DNA from: Halothiobacillus sp045689735 | Lineage (GTDB): Bacteria; Pseudomonadota; Gammaproteobacteria; Halothiobacillales; Halothiobacillaceae | Direction: 5' to 3' | Length of the DNA stretch: 64,000 nt | Assembly (NCBI RefSeq): GCF_045689735.1 | Contig: NZ_CP142685.1 | Location: 1,612,001-1,676,000, forward strand | In this document: piece after piece, positions 44,340 to 52,743 of the stretch | Position numbering within the stretch: the first letter of the stretch is position 1 | Layout of the letters: each line of letters opens with the position of its first letter | Made by a program: the position numbers and the translations under genes | The notes under the pieces: generated by a model | Seen by the model: only the letters and a program-made list of their open reading frames with translations | Told to the model about the DNA's origin: nothing | The model's database searches: none

Positions 44340-45345
44340 TGTAGATATCGGTCTTGTAGCGGCTCAGATTGTCCGGATGGGTAAACCACTCGATCGTGCG
44401 CGCCAGCCCCTGCCGAATATCGACCTCGGGCTCGAACCCGGTCAGCGCGTGAATCTTGCGGTTGTCGCACCATAACCGGAACACTTCGGAATGGGTGGGG
44501 CGAAGGCGCTGGTCATCGTGCAGCACCTCGATGTCACTGCCCATCAACTCGCGGATCAGATGCAGGGTATCGCCAATCGAAATCTCGAAATTCGAGCCGA
44601 TATTGACGACTTCCCCGACCGCAGCGGCAGATTCGGCCAGCGCAATAAAGCCCCGGCAGGTATCGGTCACGAAATTGAAATCGCGGGTCGGCGTCAAATC
44701 CCCCAGCGCAATCTGCCGCTTGCCCGCCGCAATCTGGCTGATGATGGTCGGAATCACCGCCCGCGCCGATTGCCGGGGGCCATAGGTATTGAACGGCCGG
44801 GCGATGGTCAGCGGCAAGCCAAAGCTGCGATGAAAACTCTGCGCGATCGCATCGGCTCCGATTTTGGACGCGCTATAAGGCGATTGCGGCTGCAAGGGAT
44901 GCGCCTCATCAATCGGCACATAGCGCGCCGTGCCGTACACCTCGCTGGTCGAGGTGTGGATGACCCGCAATACCCCCTCATCCCGCGCGGCCTGGCAGAT
45001 ATTGAGCGTGCCGCGCACATTGGTGTCGATATAGCTATCGGGCGCGGCATAGGAATAGGGAATCGCAATCAGCGCGGCCAGATGAAACACCACGGCCACC
45101 TCCCGCACCGCCTGACGGCAGAAATTGGGATCGCGCACATCGCCGGCAACCACCTCGATTTGGGAACGACAGTCCGAGTGATCCAGCCAGCCCCAGGAAT
45201 TGAAGCTGTTGTACTGCACCAGAGCCCGCACGGAAAACCCGCGCGCCACCAGCATCTCGGTCAAATGCGAGCCGATAAAGCCATCGGCACCGGTCACCAG
45301 CACCCGCATCCCCGGTGCCAGCACGGGTGTTTGTGTTTCAATCAT
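44332..45345 (-). CDS. legB: NAD-dependent 4,6-dehydratase LegB
   Basis: A 337-residue extended SDR that converts a GDP-N-acetyl-glucosamine-type sugar to its 4-keto-6-deoxy form. Motifs: VLVTGADGFIGSHLTEML (NAD binding), HLAALIAIPYSY, STSEVYG, YSASKIGAD (Tyr-x3-Lys) and ARPFNTYGPRQSARAVIPT. The ATG at 45345 is preferred because AAGG lies about 9 bases upstream; the ATG at 45354 is abutted by it. It is the first gene of the seven-gene operon and diverges from the Maf gene across 93 bases. Confidence 0.92.
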   Translation of the reverse strand: MIETQTPVLAPGMRVLVTGADGFIGSHLTEMLVARGFSVRALVQYNSFNSWGWLDHSDCRSQIEVVAGDVRDPNFCRQAVREVAVVFHLAALIAIPYSYAAPDSYIDTNVRGTLNICQAARDEGVLRVIHTSTSEVYGTARYVPIDEAHPLQPQSPYSASKIGADAIAQSFHRSFGLPLTIARPFNTYGPRQSARAVIPTIISQIAAGKRQIALGDLTPTRDFNFVTDTCRGFIALAESAAAVGEVVNIGSNFEISIGDTLHLIRELMGSDIEVLHDDQRLRPTHSEVFRLWCDNRKIHALTGFEPEVDIRQGLARTIEWFTHPDNLSRYKTDIYNV

Positions 45346-45438
45346 CACCACCATCCTTACATCGGTTGCCCACGCCACGCGCTCTGCACATGATACCCTC
45401 TACCGCGCCCCGGCACAGGACAAGGCACAGGAGCCGCC

Positions 45439-48000
45439 ATGACCGACACGCATTTTGAACTGACCGACGATACCGCGCTCAGCCTCGTACAAAGCAGCCA
45501 CGGCGATTGGATTTTCCCCGCGCTCAACGGGGTGCATTTCGCCAGTACCCAGGAAAACGGCCAGCAAAGTCCGGCACAAGCCATTCTGCAACAACATTTT
45601 GGTCAACGGCTACACGCGCAGGATCGGCTCTATCTCCTCATCGGCAGCGATTCCGGGCAACTGATCCGCTTCGTACAATCGCAAGCCCCACTGCCCCGCG
45701 GCAGCCGCTGGGTCTTCATCGAACCGCCCGCAATCGCCGAGATTCTGCGTGCTTTTCCCCCCATCGCCGAGTTGCTGGACGATTTCGTTCAGCTAATGAC
45801 CCCGGAAGAATGGGAAAACGCCCAGGAATTGATGCAGCTCGATGCCTATCTCCGCATCGGCGGCGTGGTGTTCGAGCAGTCGCTCGCCGCGCTGGATCAC
45901 ACGACGAATCACTATCAGGCACTCACGGGCGCGCTCGATGCCGAACTGAGCAGCCAGCGCTACATGATTACCGCCAATCTCGGCAAACTGCCGTTCATCC
46001 GGGCGCAACTTGGCAATCTGCCGAATTTTTTCCAGTCGCTGCTGCCGCTGAAAAATCTGTTTGCGGGCAAAACCGCCCTGATCCTGGCCGGCGGCCCGTC
46101 TCTCGATCAGGAAATCGACTGGATCATCCGCCACCGCGCGCAACTCTTTCTGATTGCCGTTTCCCGCATCAGCGCCCGGCTCCGGCAACTGGACATCACC
46201 CCCGATTTCGTGGTCACCGTCGATCCCCATCCGGTGAGTTTTACCGTCAGTCGCCAGATGTTCGAATTCGATGAACGGACGATCCTCGTCGCCGGCAATC
46301 ATGCCTATCCCGGCATCGTCAACCGGTGGCCCCACCGCCTGCTGTATACCGATGAACTCCTGCCCTGGACGGAATCGCCGAATGCGGAAGAGCCGCCGCT
46401 GAATGTCCCCGGCAACCTGATCTCCGCCGGCCCGACCGTCACCCACACCTGCGTGACGCTCGCCGCCTATCTGGGCTTTACCACCATCGCCTTCGCCGGG
46501 CTGGATTTATGCCACGCCGCCAACGGCCAAACTCATGCAAAAGGCAGCAGCGAAGCCGCCGCCGGCCCCTTGCTCGATTACACCGCAGTCGCCGTGACCA
46601 CCAATCAAGGGGAATCCGCCTGGACGACGCCGGACTACTACGCCGGCATCACCGCCATGGCCACCCTGGCCAAATTCTTCGCGCCGCAGGGCGTGACACT
46701 GGTCAATCCCTCGGCGCAGGGCGCACGCATCGACGGCGTGATTCATCGGCCGCTGGCTGAACTCGATTGGGGAGAGGCGCCTTTCGACCGCCATGCCATG
46801 GATCAAGCGCTTACGGTTGACCCCACCCAATTGCGGGATCATCTGCAACGACGCAAACAAGCCATCGAAACCATGCGGGAAGATATACATAAAATCAGCC
46901 GCTTGGCTCAGCTTGGGCAAGAATCGAACCGCGCCTTTTTCCACATGGTCAACCCGGCACGCCAGGCGCTGCACCGCCGCCGCATGCGCGCCATCGATCG
47001 CTTGATGCGCCATCGGTATGCGGCAGCGGAGCAACTCGTCAAAGCAGCGGTGCAACACATTCTGGTCGCCACGGACTTACCCAATGATTTTTTTGCGCTC
47101 GACCCGAGCCAAGCAGAAGCGCTGGGACGGCAGTTTTATGAAGGCATCCTGCACGGGGCGGCAGAGATCACACGGTTACTGCCCACGATCGAATCGCGCC
47201 TCGACACTCGCCTTGCTGAGCTCGACCCCAACGAACCGGCCACGGCGCTGCTCGCCCGCTATGAAGCATTCGACGAACCCGAGCGCGTCCTCTGGCTGAG
47301 CAAGGCGCGCGGACTGTCGCCAAGCGTCACTGCTTCCACCGAAGCCCGTTATCAGCAGATGCTGGATGAATTACTGGCGGCTGACCGCCAGCGCAATCAG
47401 GAAAAACGGGCACCGAAAGCCAGTCTGCGTCTGGCCGAGCTGCATTTCTCGCAAAAAAATCGCGCGGCCGTCCACACGCTAGAACAGGCGCTTCGGCAAC
47501 ACCCCGAGCCCACGGAAGCCAACCGCTACGCCAATTACGCCCTAGGATTGATGTACGAACTCGACCAGCACTGGCCGGAAGCGCTGGCTGCGTACACCGC
47601 CGTTCTGAATGAAGGCAATCCGCAGACAGATAGCGTCCTGCTCGAACACACCTTACTGCGCGCCGCCAGCGCCAGCCTGATGGTGCATGACACGGCACAG
47701 GCCAGTCAGGCACTCAGCACGGCGGCGCTCATCAACCCCAGTCACTGGCCGTTGGTCGCCCGGCTGGCCGAGCTCCGCCAAGATTTACCCAGCGCCATCG
47801 ACGCCTACACCCAGTATCTTGCCCGCTTCCCGGGCGATGCAACGAATCTCCGTGCCTTGGCTCGGCTATTCTTCCAGCTTGGCAGCGCGGAAGGCATCCA
47901 CCAATGCCGCGCACTGATCCCGCTATGTCCTGATGCCGCGCAAGCGAGCCTCGCTCAAGAACTTGACGCCCTGCTTCGAGCGCTTCAGCCTGCCTCTTGA
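45439..48000 (+). CDS. maf: Motility accessory factor / flagellin nonulosonate glycosyltransferase (DUF115, Maf family)
   Basis: An 853-residue Maf-family protein. Maf proteins transfer pseudaminic or legionaminic acid to flagellin in the cytoplasm. The DUF115 core spans about 200-430: KTALILAGGPSLDQEIDWI, ISARLRQLDITPDFVVTVDPHP, SAGPTVTHTCVTLAAYLGF and FAGLDL. A long helical C-terminus (about 470-850) contains TPR-like repeats from about 665. AGGAG lies 7 bases before the ATG. It is divergent from the legionaminic acid operon and close to the flagellin genes, which supports flagellin as the acceptor. Confidence 0.9.
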   Translation: MTDTHFELTDDTALSLVQSSHGDWIFPALNGVHFASTQENGQQSPAQAILQQHFGQRLHAQDRLYLLIGSDSGQLIRFVQSQAPLPRGSRWVFIEPPAIAEILRAFPPIAELLDDFVQLMTPEEWENAQELMQLDAYLRIGGVVFEQSLAALDHTTNHYQALTGALDAELSSQRYMITANLGKLPFIRAQLGNLPNFFQSLLPLKNLFAGKTALILAGGPSLDQEIDWIIRHRAQLFLIAVSRISARLRQLDITPDFVVTVDPHPVSFTVSRQMFEFDERTILVAGNHAYPGIVNRWPHRLLYTDELLPWTESPNAEEPPLNVPGNLISAGPTVTHTCVTLAAYLGFTTIAFAGLDLCHAANGQTHAKGSSEAAAGPLLDYTAVAVTTNQGESAWTTPDYYAGITAMATLAKFFAPQGVTLVNPSAQGARIDGVIHRPLAELDWGEAPFDRHAMDQALTVDPTQLRDHLQRRKQAIETMREDIHKISRLAQLGQESNRAFFHMVNPARQALHRRRMRAIDRLMRHRYAAAEQLVKAAVQHILVATDLPNDFFALDPSQAEALGRQFYEGILHGAAEITRLLPTIESRLDTRLAELDPNEPATALLARYEAFDEPERVLWLSKARGLSPSVTASTEARYQQMLDELLAADRQRNQEKRAPKASLRLAELHFSQKNRAAVHTLEQALRQHPEPTEANRYANYALGLMYELDQHWPEALAAYTAVLNEGNPQTDSVLLEHTLLRAASASLMVHDTAQASQALSTAALINPSHWPLVARLAELRQDLPSAIDAYTQYLARFPGDATNLRALARLFFQLGSAEGIHQCRALIPLCPDAAQASLAQELDALLRALQPAS

Positions 48001-48030
48001 CCGATTCCCGCCGTACTTGATGGCTTGTGA

Positions 48031-48378
48031 TTAAGCGTGACGCAGATATTCCTGCGCCGCGTGGTTTTGCTGACTGCGCAGGCGCGCCTCTGCGGTGAGT
48101 GTGCGTTGCCGCGCCTGAACGGCGACGGCCAAGCGGGCAAAACGCGCCTCCCACTCCGCCCGCATTGCTGTCAGAGCCGGACTCTGCGCCACCCCTTCAC
48201 TCACCGCCAAATCCACGGTCAACTCAAGCAGGCGCCGCGCCTCATCCATAGAATGCAAAGCAGAATCCGACTCAACGACCGACGAGCCGCCTAGCCACGC
48301 CGCCGCCCTTTCATCAACCTGCGCACCCAAGCGGGCAAGCTTGGCTAGGCGCTCAGTCAATGCAGGTGAAATGGCCAT
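48031..48378 (-). CDS. FliT-like flagellar chaperone candidate
   Basis: A 115-residue helical protein from the ATG at 48378 (MAISPALTERLAKLARL), overlapping the fliS end. It has no certain family signature, but size, helical content and position after fliD-fliS match FliT, the FliD chaperone. The stretch RQRTLTAEARLRSQQNHAAQEYL resembles an exposed amphipathic helix. The function is inferred from synteny. Confidence 0.65.
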   Translation of the reverse strand: MAISPALTERLAKLARLGAQVDERAAAWLGGSSVVESDSALHSMDEARRLLELTVDLAVSEGVAQSPALTAMRAEWEARFARLAVAVQARQRTLTAEARLRSQQNHAAQEYLRHA

Positions 48379-48389
48379 CGCGAGGTGAC

Positions 48390-48800
48390 TCAGGCGACCG
48401 CCGCCTGCGGTGCAGCCGCGCTGGAGCCGATAGCCGACCAAGCCTCTTTGATTTGCCGAATCAAGCCATCCACCTCATCAAACCCAGTGACATCGCGCCG
48501 AGCGCTGGCATCCAGCAAACGCCGTTCGCAGTAGTCATAGAGTTCAAATAAACGCGCAGCCAACTCAGGATTGGTTTGATCATCCAATCCCCCCTTGAGC
48601 CCAACCAGGATATTCATCGCCAGATTCACATTGTGCGCTTTGACATCGTACTGACCATTTTCCATGGCCACGCGCGCCTTCGCCGTGTGCTTCAAAAAGC
48701 CCTCATAAAGCATCTCGACCAAGCGATGCGGCGAAGCCTGCTCCACTTCCGCCGCCAGATCAATTTGCTGGTAATTGTTTGCATAGGCTTTCGCGTACAT
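48390..48800 (-). CDS. fliS: Flagellin chaperone FliS
   Basis: A 136-residue four-helix-bundle export chaperone that binds the flagellin C-terminus and keeps it monomeric. Typical features are MYAKAYANNYQQIDLAAEVEQASPHRLVEMLYEGFL at the N-terminus, ENGQYDVKAHNVNLAMNILVGLKGGLD and LYDYCERRL. The C-terminal 20 residues are Ala-rich. A sigma-28-type promoter lies 50 bases upstream, in the fliD-fliS gap. Confidence 0.94.
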   Translation of the reverse strand: MYAKAYANNYQQIDLAAEVEQASPHRLVEMLYEGFLKHTAKARVAMENGQYDVKAHNVNLAMNILVGLKGGLDDQTNPELAARLFELYDYCERRLLDASARRDVTGFDEVDGLIRQIKEAWSAIGSSAAAPQAAVA

Positions 48801-48849
48801 GATTCGTCCCCGTAAAACTCAGAAATGCGGGCGTTTCCGCCTGTTGGGG

Positions 48850-48876
48850 TTATCGGCCAATCCGTCCAGAACTTGA
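48850..48876 (-). promoter_or_regulatory. Sigma-28 promoter of fliS
   Basis: On the minus strand TCAAGTTC, 11 bases, GCCGATAA: a full match to the -10 element GCCGATAA and a near match to the -35 TAAAGTTT, with exact spacing. It lies about 50 bases upstream of the fliS ATG. Confidence 0.8.
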
Positions 48877-48896
48877 GCCCCAGGCGGCGGATGCGC

Positions 48897-50318
48897 TCAA
48901 TTCAGTTTGGAGAGAAATGCCAGCGACTGGTTCATTTGAGCCACATAAGAATCCATGGCCGTAAACTGGTTCAGCAAGGTTTGTTGATACTGCTGCAACT
49001 GCGCCGTGAGATCGGATTGCTGTTGCGTCAAACTGTTGAGCTGGTTATTGATCCCTTGCGTGCGGGTATCAAAGGTTCCGCCAAACTGCAGGTACGGATT
49101 GAGCTGAGTATCCACCTGCGCCACCAGGCCCGTACTCGACTGGGTCAACAAATTTTTCACGGCCGTCGGGTCTGCCTGCAGCGCGGTGTTTAGTTTGCTG
49201 GTGTCCAGCGACATCACGCCGTTTTGATCAATCGAGATGCCCAAGTCCGCCAGGTTCTGCACCGTCGTGCTACCCGTATTGATGTTGTTGCCGAAAATCG
49301 ACCGCAACGCATTGTTGGTGCTGTTGGCGGTGGCATCCCCCAAGAGCGGACCGGCCACATTCGTCGATGAATTATAGGAAGTCAGGCTACTGTAGGTGGT
49401 CTGATAGGCGTTGTATTGCGTCACCAAGGTTTGCAGCGCCGTCGTCAACGGCGAGTAATCCGTGGCGACCGTCACCGTCGTTGGCGTCCCCACTTGCGCC
49501 TGGGTTAAATTCAGCGTCAGTCCGGTAATCACCGAACTGATCGTATTGGTCGAACTCGTGACCTGCTGGCCATCCACCTGAATTTTCGCATCCTGCGCAG
49601 CAGCAATTTGCGTCAGGTTGTTCGATGCCAACTGCGATAGCCCGCTCGCATCGGTATTGTTGCCATCGCTATCGGCTGCCGTGACCGTAATCGCATTCGC
49701 CGACCCGGTCTGCGTTGAGGTGAACACAATTTTCGAGGTCGTGCCGCCCGAGCCATTATCGACATTGATCACCGAGGCTTGCACCGATGAATTACCGGAC
49801 GCCCCATTGATATTACTCACGATCGTCGAAAGGGAATCACTCGCCCCCACCGCCACCGAAAAGCTCCCCGAGCCTGTGGTGAAGGTCAGCGTCCCCGAAC
49901 CCACCGTGCTGCTGGCCGACGCGAACCCGGCAGAAACCTGCTTCTGCGCGGTCGCCAGCTGATCGACCTCGATCTGGTAAGTCCCCTGCGGCGTACCGGG
50001 TGTGGCGGTGGCACTCAACAAGGCACTATTGCCCACCGTCACCGCGCGGGTTCGATAAACATCGATATTGCTCAGCGCATCGACCGCCGTTTGTACGCCA
50101 GACAAGCCGCTTTTCAGCGTCCCCAGCGCCGACAAGGTCGTGTTCAGGTTATTTTGCTGATTGGTAATCAGCTGCTGCTGGGGCTGCCCCTCCGCATTCA
50201 CCAACTGCGTGATCAAGCTATTAATATCAAGGCCAGACCCGAGTCCAGAAAAGGAAATCCCACTCGGGCTGATTGAGCCCGCCATACTGGTTGCGCCAAC
50301 GCTGGATGTACTCGACAT
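48897..50318 (-). CDS. fliD: Flagellar filament cap protein FliD
   Basis: A 473-residue hook-associated protein 2 that caps the growing filament. The N-terminal SGISFSGLGSGLDINSLITQLVNAE is diagnostic, and the C-terminal region shows heptad coiled-coil sequence ending in NQFTAMDSYVAQMNQSLAFLSKLN. The middle is Ser/Thr-rich and variable. It is somewhat shorter or equal to typical FliD. It sits 35 bases downstream of flaG and upstream of fliS. Confidence 0.95.
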   Translation of the reverse strand: MSSTSSVGATSMAGSISPSGISFSGLGSGLDINSLITQLVNAEGQPQQQLITNQQNNLNTTLSALGTLKSGLSGVQTAVDALSNIDVYRTRAVTVGNSALLSATATPGTPQGTYQIEVDQLATAQKQVSAGFASASSTVGSGTLTFTTGSGSFSVAVGASDSLSTIVSNINGASGNSSVQASVINVDNGSGGTTSKIVFTSTQTGSANAITVTAADSDGNNTDASGLSQLASNNLTQIAAAQDAKIQVDGQQVTSSTNTISSVITGLTLNLTQAQVGTPTTVTVATDYSPLTTALQTLVTQYNAYQTTYSSLTSYNSSTNVAGPLLGDATANSTNNALRSIFGNNINTGSTTVQNLADLGISIDQNGVMSLDTSKLNTALQADPTAVKNLLTQSSTGLVAQVDTQLNPYLQFGGTFDTRTQGINNQLNSLTQQQSDLTAQLQQYQQTLLNQFTAMDSYVAQMNQSLAFLSKLN

Positions 50319-50353
50319 AGCTGCCTCCTCCGACTAGAACCGGGAATAATGAC

Positions 50354-50770
50354 TCAGGTTTTCTCGGACAACAAACTCCCCGCCGGGGGGGTCTTGCTGT
50401 CCATCGCGAGCATTTCTTCCCGCATTTTCAAGATCGCCTCCGCCGGGAACTGCTTGATGACCTTGTTGGTTTGCGGATCCACCACTTTAATCACCACTTG
50501 ATCCAGTTTTTCATCCACCGAAAACTGGACGGAAGTATTTGCCGGCTGCCCGCGCTTGATCATATCCTCAAGTGCCTGGTTGATCTCGGATTTCGAGGGC
50601 GTCGGCGAAACCGATTCGGGCTTGGCGGCGCGTGATGGCAGCGGAGCCCCCTCAACCACCGGGACAGATACCGGGGCAGACCCGACTGGGTTGGGCGGCA
50701 AAGACGACAAAACATCCCGCCCGGCTGCCGGGGGGATGTTACTGATAGACACTGGACTAATCCCACTCAT
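50354..50770 (-). CDS. flaG: FlaG-family flagellar protein
   Basis: A 138-residue FlaG protein. The conserved C-terminal half (about 70-130) reads VQFSVDEKLDQVVIKVVDPQTNKVIKQFPAEAILKM; the N-terminal half is Pro/Ser-rich and poorly conserved. FlaG proteins modulate filament length in several genera. GGAGG lies 8 bases before the ATG, and a 9-bp hairpin lies just upstream of it (50788-50813). It is followed by fliD. Confidence 0.9.
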   Translation of the reverse strand: MSGISPVSISNIPPAAGRDVLSSLPPNPVGSAPVSVPVVEGAPLPSRAAKPESVSPTPSKSEINQALEDMIKRGQPANTSVQFSVDEKLDQVVIKVVDPQTNKVIKQFPAEAILKMREEMLAMDSKTPPAGSLLSEKT

Positions 50771-50787
50771 GATGCCTTACCTCCAAT

Positions 50788-50813
50788 CCGCAGGAACCCG
50801 TCGATTCCTGCGG
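50788..50813 (-). terminator. Hairpin in the flagellin-flaG gap (weak terminator or leader structure)
   Basis: CCGCAGGAA, loop CCCGTCGA, TTCCTGCGG is a perfect 9-bp inverted repeat between the end of the distal flagellin gene and flaG. There is no T-run behind it on the minus strand. A second, weaker one (GCCGG/CCGGC) lies at 50836-50852. The role, termination or attenuation of flaG-fliD read-through, is inferred. Confidence 0.45.
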
Positions 50814-50863
50814 CGCATCGTGATCGGGGAAGCCGGCATCAAACCGGCATCACCCGTTCAAGC

Positions 50864-51739
50864 TTAGCGCAACAGGCTCAAGACCGCCTGCGGAGCCTGG
50901 TTCGCCTGGGTCAACATGGCATTACCGGCTTGTTGCAGAATCTGCGCTTTGGCCAGATTCGAGGTCTCTTGCGCAAAGTTGGTGTCCAGAATCGCAGACC
51001 GCGCGGCGGACTGATTCACCACAAAGGTGTTCAGGTTGTCGATGGTGACTTGGAAACGGTTCTGAATCGCCCCCAGCTTGGCGCGAGAGGTGTCGATCGC
51101 ATTCACCGCTTTGTCAATTTGACTCATGGCGGTCATGATTTTGGTAAAGGTCGCGCCACTGCCGATCGAAATTTTGGCAGTAGCGGTACTTAACACGCCG
51201 CTAATGCCCCCAGCAGCATAGGCACCTTTAGCCATATTAGTAATGGAAAAAGCAATCTGGTTGCCTGCCGAGGTATTCGCGCCCACTTGATACTTAGCAT
51301 TCGCCGCACCCGACAGCCCACCCGCCAGCACATTTTTGCCATTGAACTGGGTGTTGTTGATGATACGACCCAGCTCTGATTGCAATTGCGCAAATTCAGT
51401 TTGCAGATTTTGCCGATCCGAGGTGCTGTTGGTGGCGTTCGCGGATTGCACGGCCAGATCGCGCATCCGTTGCAGGGTGCTGGTGAGTGCCCCCATCGCG
51501 CCTTCGGCTGTCTGCGCCATCGAAATCCCGTCCTGCGCATTGCGGGCGGCGACATTCGAGCCATTGATCTGGGTGGTCATGCGATCGGAAATCGCCAAGC
51601 CTGCCGCATCATCTTTGGCGCTGTTGATGCGCAAGCCAGTGGACAGCCGTTGCATCGCGGTCTGCATGGATTGACTGTTCATGCTCAGTGCATTTTGTAC
51701 TTGCAGAGACATGATGTTGGTGTTGATAACGCTGCTCAT
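50864..51739 (-). CDS. fliC: Flagellin (third of three in transcription order)
   Basis: A 291-residue flagellin with intact D0/D1 ends: MSSVINTNIMSLQVQNAL at the N-terminus and ANAMLTQANQAPQAVLSLLR at the C-terminus. It is short; the region between about 165 and 210 is the only part distinct from its neighbours (NMAKGAYAAGGISGVLS and TATAKISIGSG). AGAGGA precedes the ATG by 8 bases. A sigma-28 promoter lies upstream at 51798-51824. Possible sites of glycosylation are Ser/Thr in the central part (inferred). Confidence 0.95.
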   Translation of the reverse strand: MSSVINTNIMSLQVQNALSMNSQSMQTAMQRLSTGLRINSAKDDAAGLAISDRMTTQINGSNVAARNAQDGISMAQTAEGAMGALTSTLQRMRDLAVQSANATNSTSDRQNLQTEFAQLQSELGRIINNTQFNGKNVLAGGLSGAANAKYQVGANTSAGNQIAFSITNMAKGAYAAGGISGVLSTATAKISIGSGATFTKIMTAMSQIDKAVNAIDTSRAKLGAIQNRFQVTIDNLNTFVVNQSAARSAILDTNFAQETSNLAKAQILQQAGNAMLTQANQAPQAVLSLLR

Positions 51740-52107
51740 GATCTAGTCCTCTTGGCTGTTGGCACTGGCAATTCAGTTTTTGCCCTTTGTGTTCCAGTTA
51801 TCGGCAGGCGCCAAGAAATCTTTAGCCTGAAATTTGCGCCTAACCGAAAAAATTTTCCCAACCCCGCGCTGACTCAGCGCAACAGGCTCAAAACCGCCTG
51901 CGGAGCCTGGTTCGCCTGGGTCAACATGGCGTTACCCGCTTGTTGCAAAATCTGCGCTTTGGCCAGATTCGAGGTCTCTTGTGCAAAGTTGGTATCCAGA
52001 ATCGCAGACCGCGCGGCGGACTGATTCACCACAAAGGTGTTCAGATTGTCGATGGTGACTTGGAAACGGTTTTGAATCGCCCCCAGCTTGGCGCGAGAGG
52101 TGTCGAT
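51247..52107. repeat. 861-bp direct repeat, copy 1 (flagellin gene end-spacer-start)
   Basis: This stretch covers the N-terminal half of the distal flagellin gene, the 134-base spacer and the C-terminal quarter of the middle gene. It appears identical base for base to 52251-53111, exactly 1004 bases on, as far as I could compare by eye. Between the copies lies only the middle gene's variable centre. Confidence 0.85.
51798..51824 (-). promoter_or_regulatory. Sigma-28 promoter of the distal flagellin gene
   Basis: On the minus strand TAAAGATT, 11 bases, GCCGATAA: near-perfect match to the FliA consensus TAAAGTTT-N11-GCCGATAA. The start codon is about 58 bases downstream. Confidence 0.92.
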
Positions 52108-52743
52108 CGCATTCACCGCTTTGTCAATTTGACTCATGGCGTTCATGATTTTGCCGAAACTGGCACCCGATCCAATCGACAAACCAGCCGCCGTCAACAC
52201 GCCCTTGATGCCACCACTCGCATAGCTAGCAGTCGTCATGTTATTGATAGAGAAAGCAATCTGGTTGCCTGCCGAGGTATTCGCGCCCACTTGATACTTA
52301 GCATTCGCCGCACCCGACAGCCCACCCGCCAGCACATTTTTGCCATTGAACTGGGTGTTGTTGATGATACGACCCAGCTCTGATTGCAATTGCGCAAATT
52401 CAGTTTGCAGATTTTGCCGATCCGAGGTGCTGTTGGTGGCGTTCGCGGATTGCACGGCCAGATCGCGCATCCGTTGCAGGGTGCTGGTGAGTGCCCCCAT
52501 CGCGCCTTCGGCTGTCTGCGCCATCGAAATCCCGTCCTGCGCATTGCGGGCGGCGACATTCGAGCCATTGATCTGGGTGGTCATGCGATCGGAAATCGCC
52601 AAGCCTGCCGCATCATCTTTGGCGCTGTTGATGCGCAAGCCAGTGGACAGCCGTTGCATCGCGGTCTGCATGGATTGACTGTTCATGCTCAGTGCATTTT
52701 GTACTTGCAGAGACATGATGTTGGTGTTGATAACGCTGCTCAT
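51874..52743 (-). CDS. fliC: Flagellin (middle gene of three)
   Basis: A 289-residue flagellin. Residues 1-165 are identical to those of the distal gene; the C-terminal part from about residue 210 is identical to that of the proximal gene, also at the DNA level over a long stretch. Only the centre (NNMTTASYASGGIKGVLTAAG region) is its own. It therefore looks like a recombinant of its two neighbours. A sigma-28 promoter lies at 52802-52828. Filament subunit, exported through the flagellum. Confidence 0.95.
   Translation of the reverse strand: MSSVINTNIMSLQVQNALSMNSQSMQTAMQRLSTGLRINSAKDDAAGLAISDRMTTQINGSNVAARNAQDGISMAQTAEGAMGALTSTLQRMRDLAVQSANATNSTSDRQNLQTEFAQLQSELGRIINNTQFNGKNVLAGGLSGAANAKYQVGANTSAGNQIAFSINNMTTASYASGGIKGVLTAAGLSIGSGASFGKIMNAMSQIDKAVNAIDTSRAKLGAIQNRFQVTIDNLNTFVVNQSAARSAILDTNFAQETSNLAKAQILQQAGNAMLTQANQAPQAVLSLLR

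Noticed and set aside
38516..45345. A sialic acid or pseudaminic acid cluster
   Set aside because: Sialic acid synthesis would not need LegB, LegC or PtmE, and the pseudaminic route would need PseB, PseC and PseG, which are not recognised here. The set fits legionaminic acid better, although this is inference.
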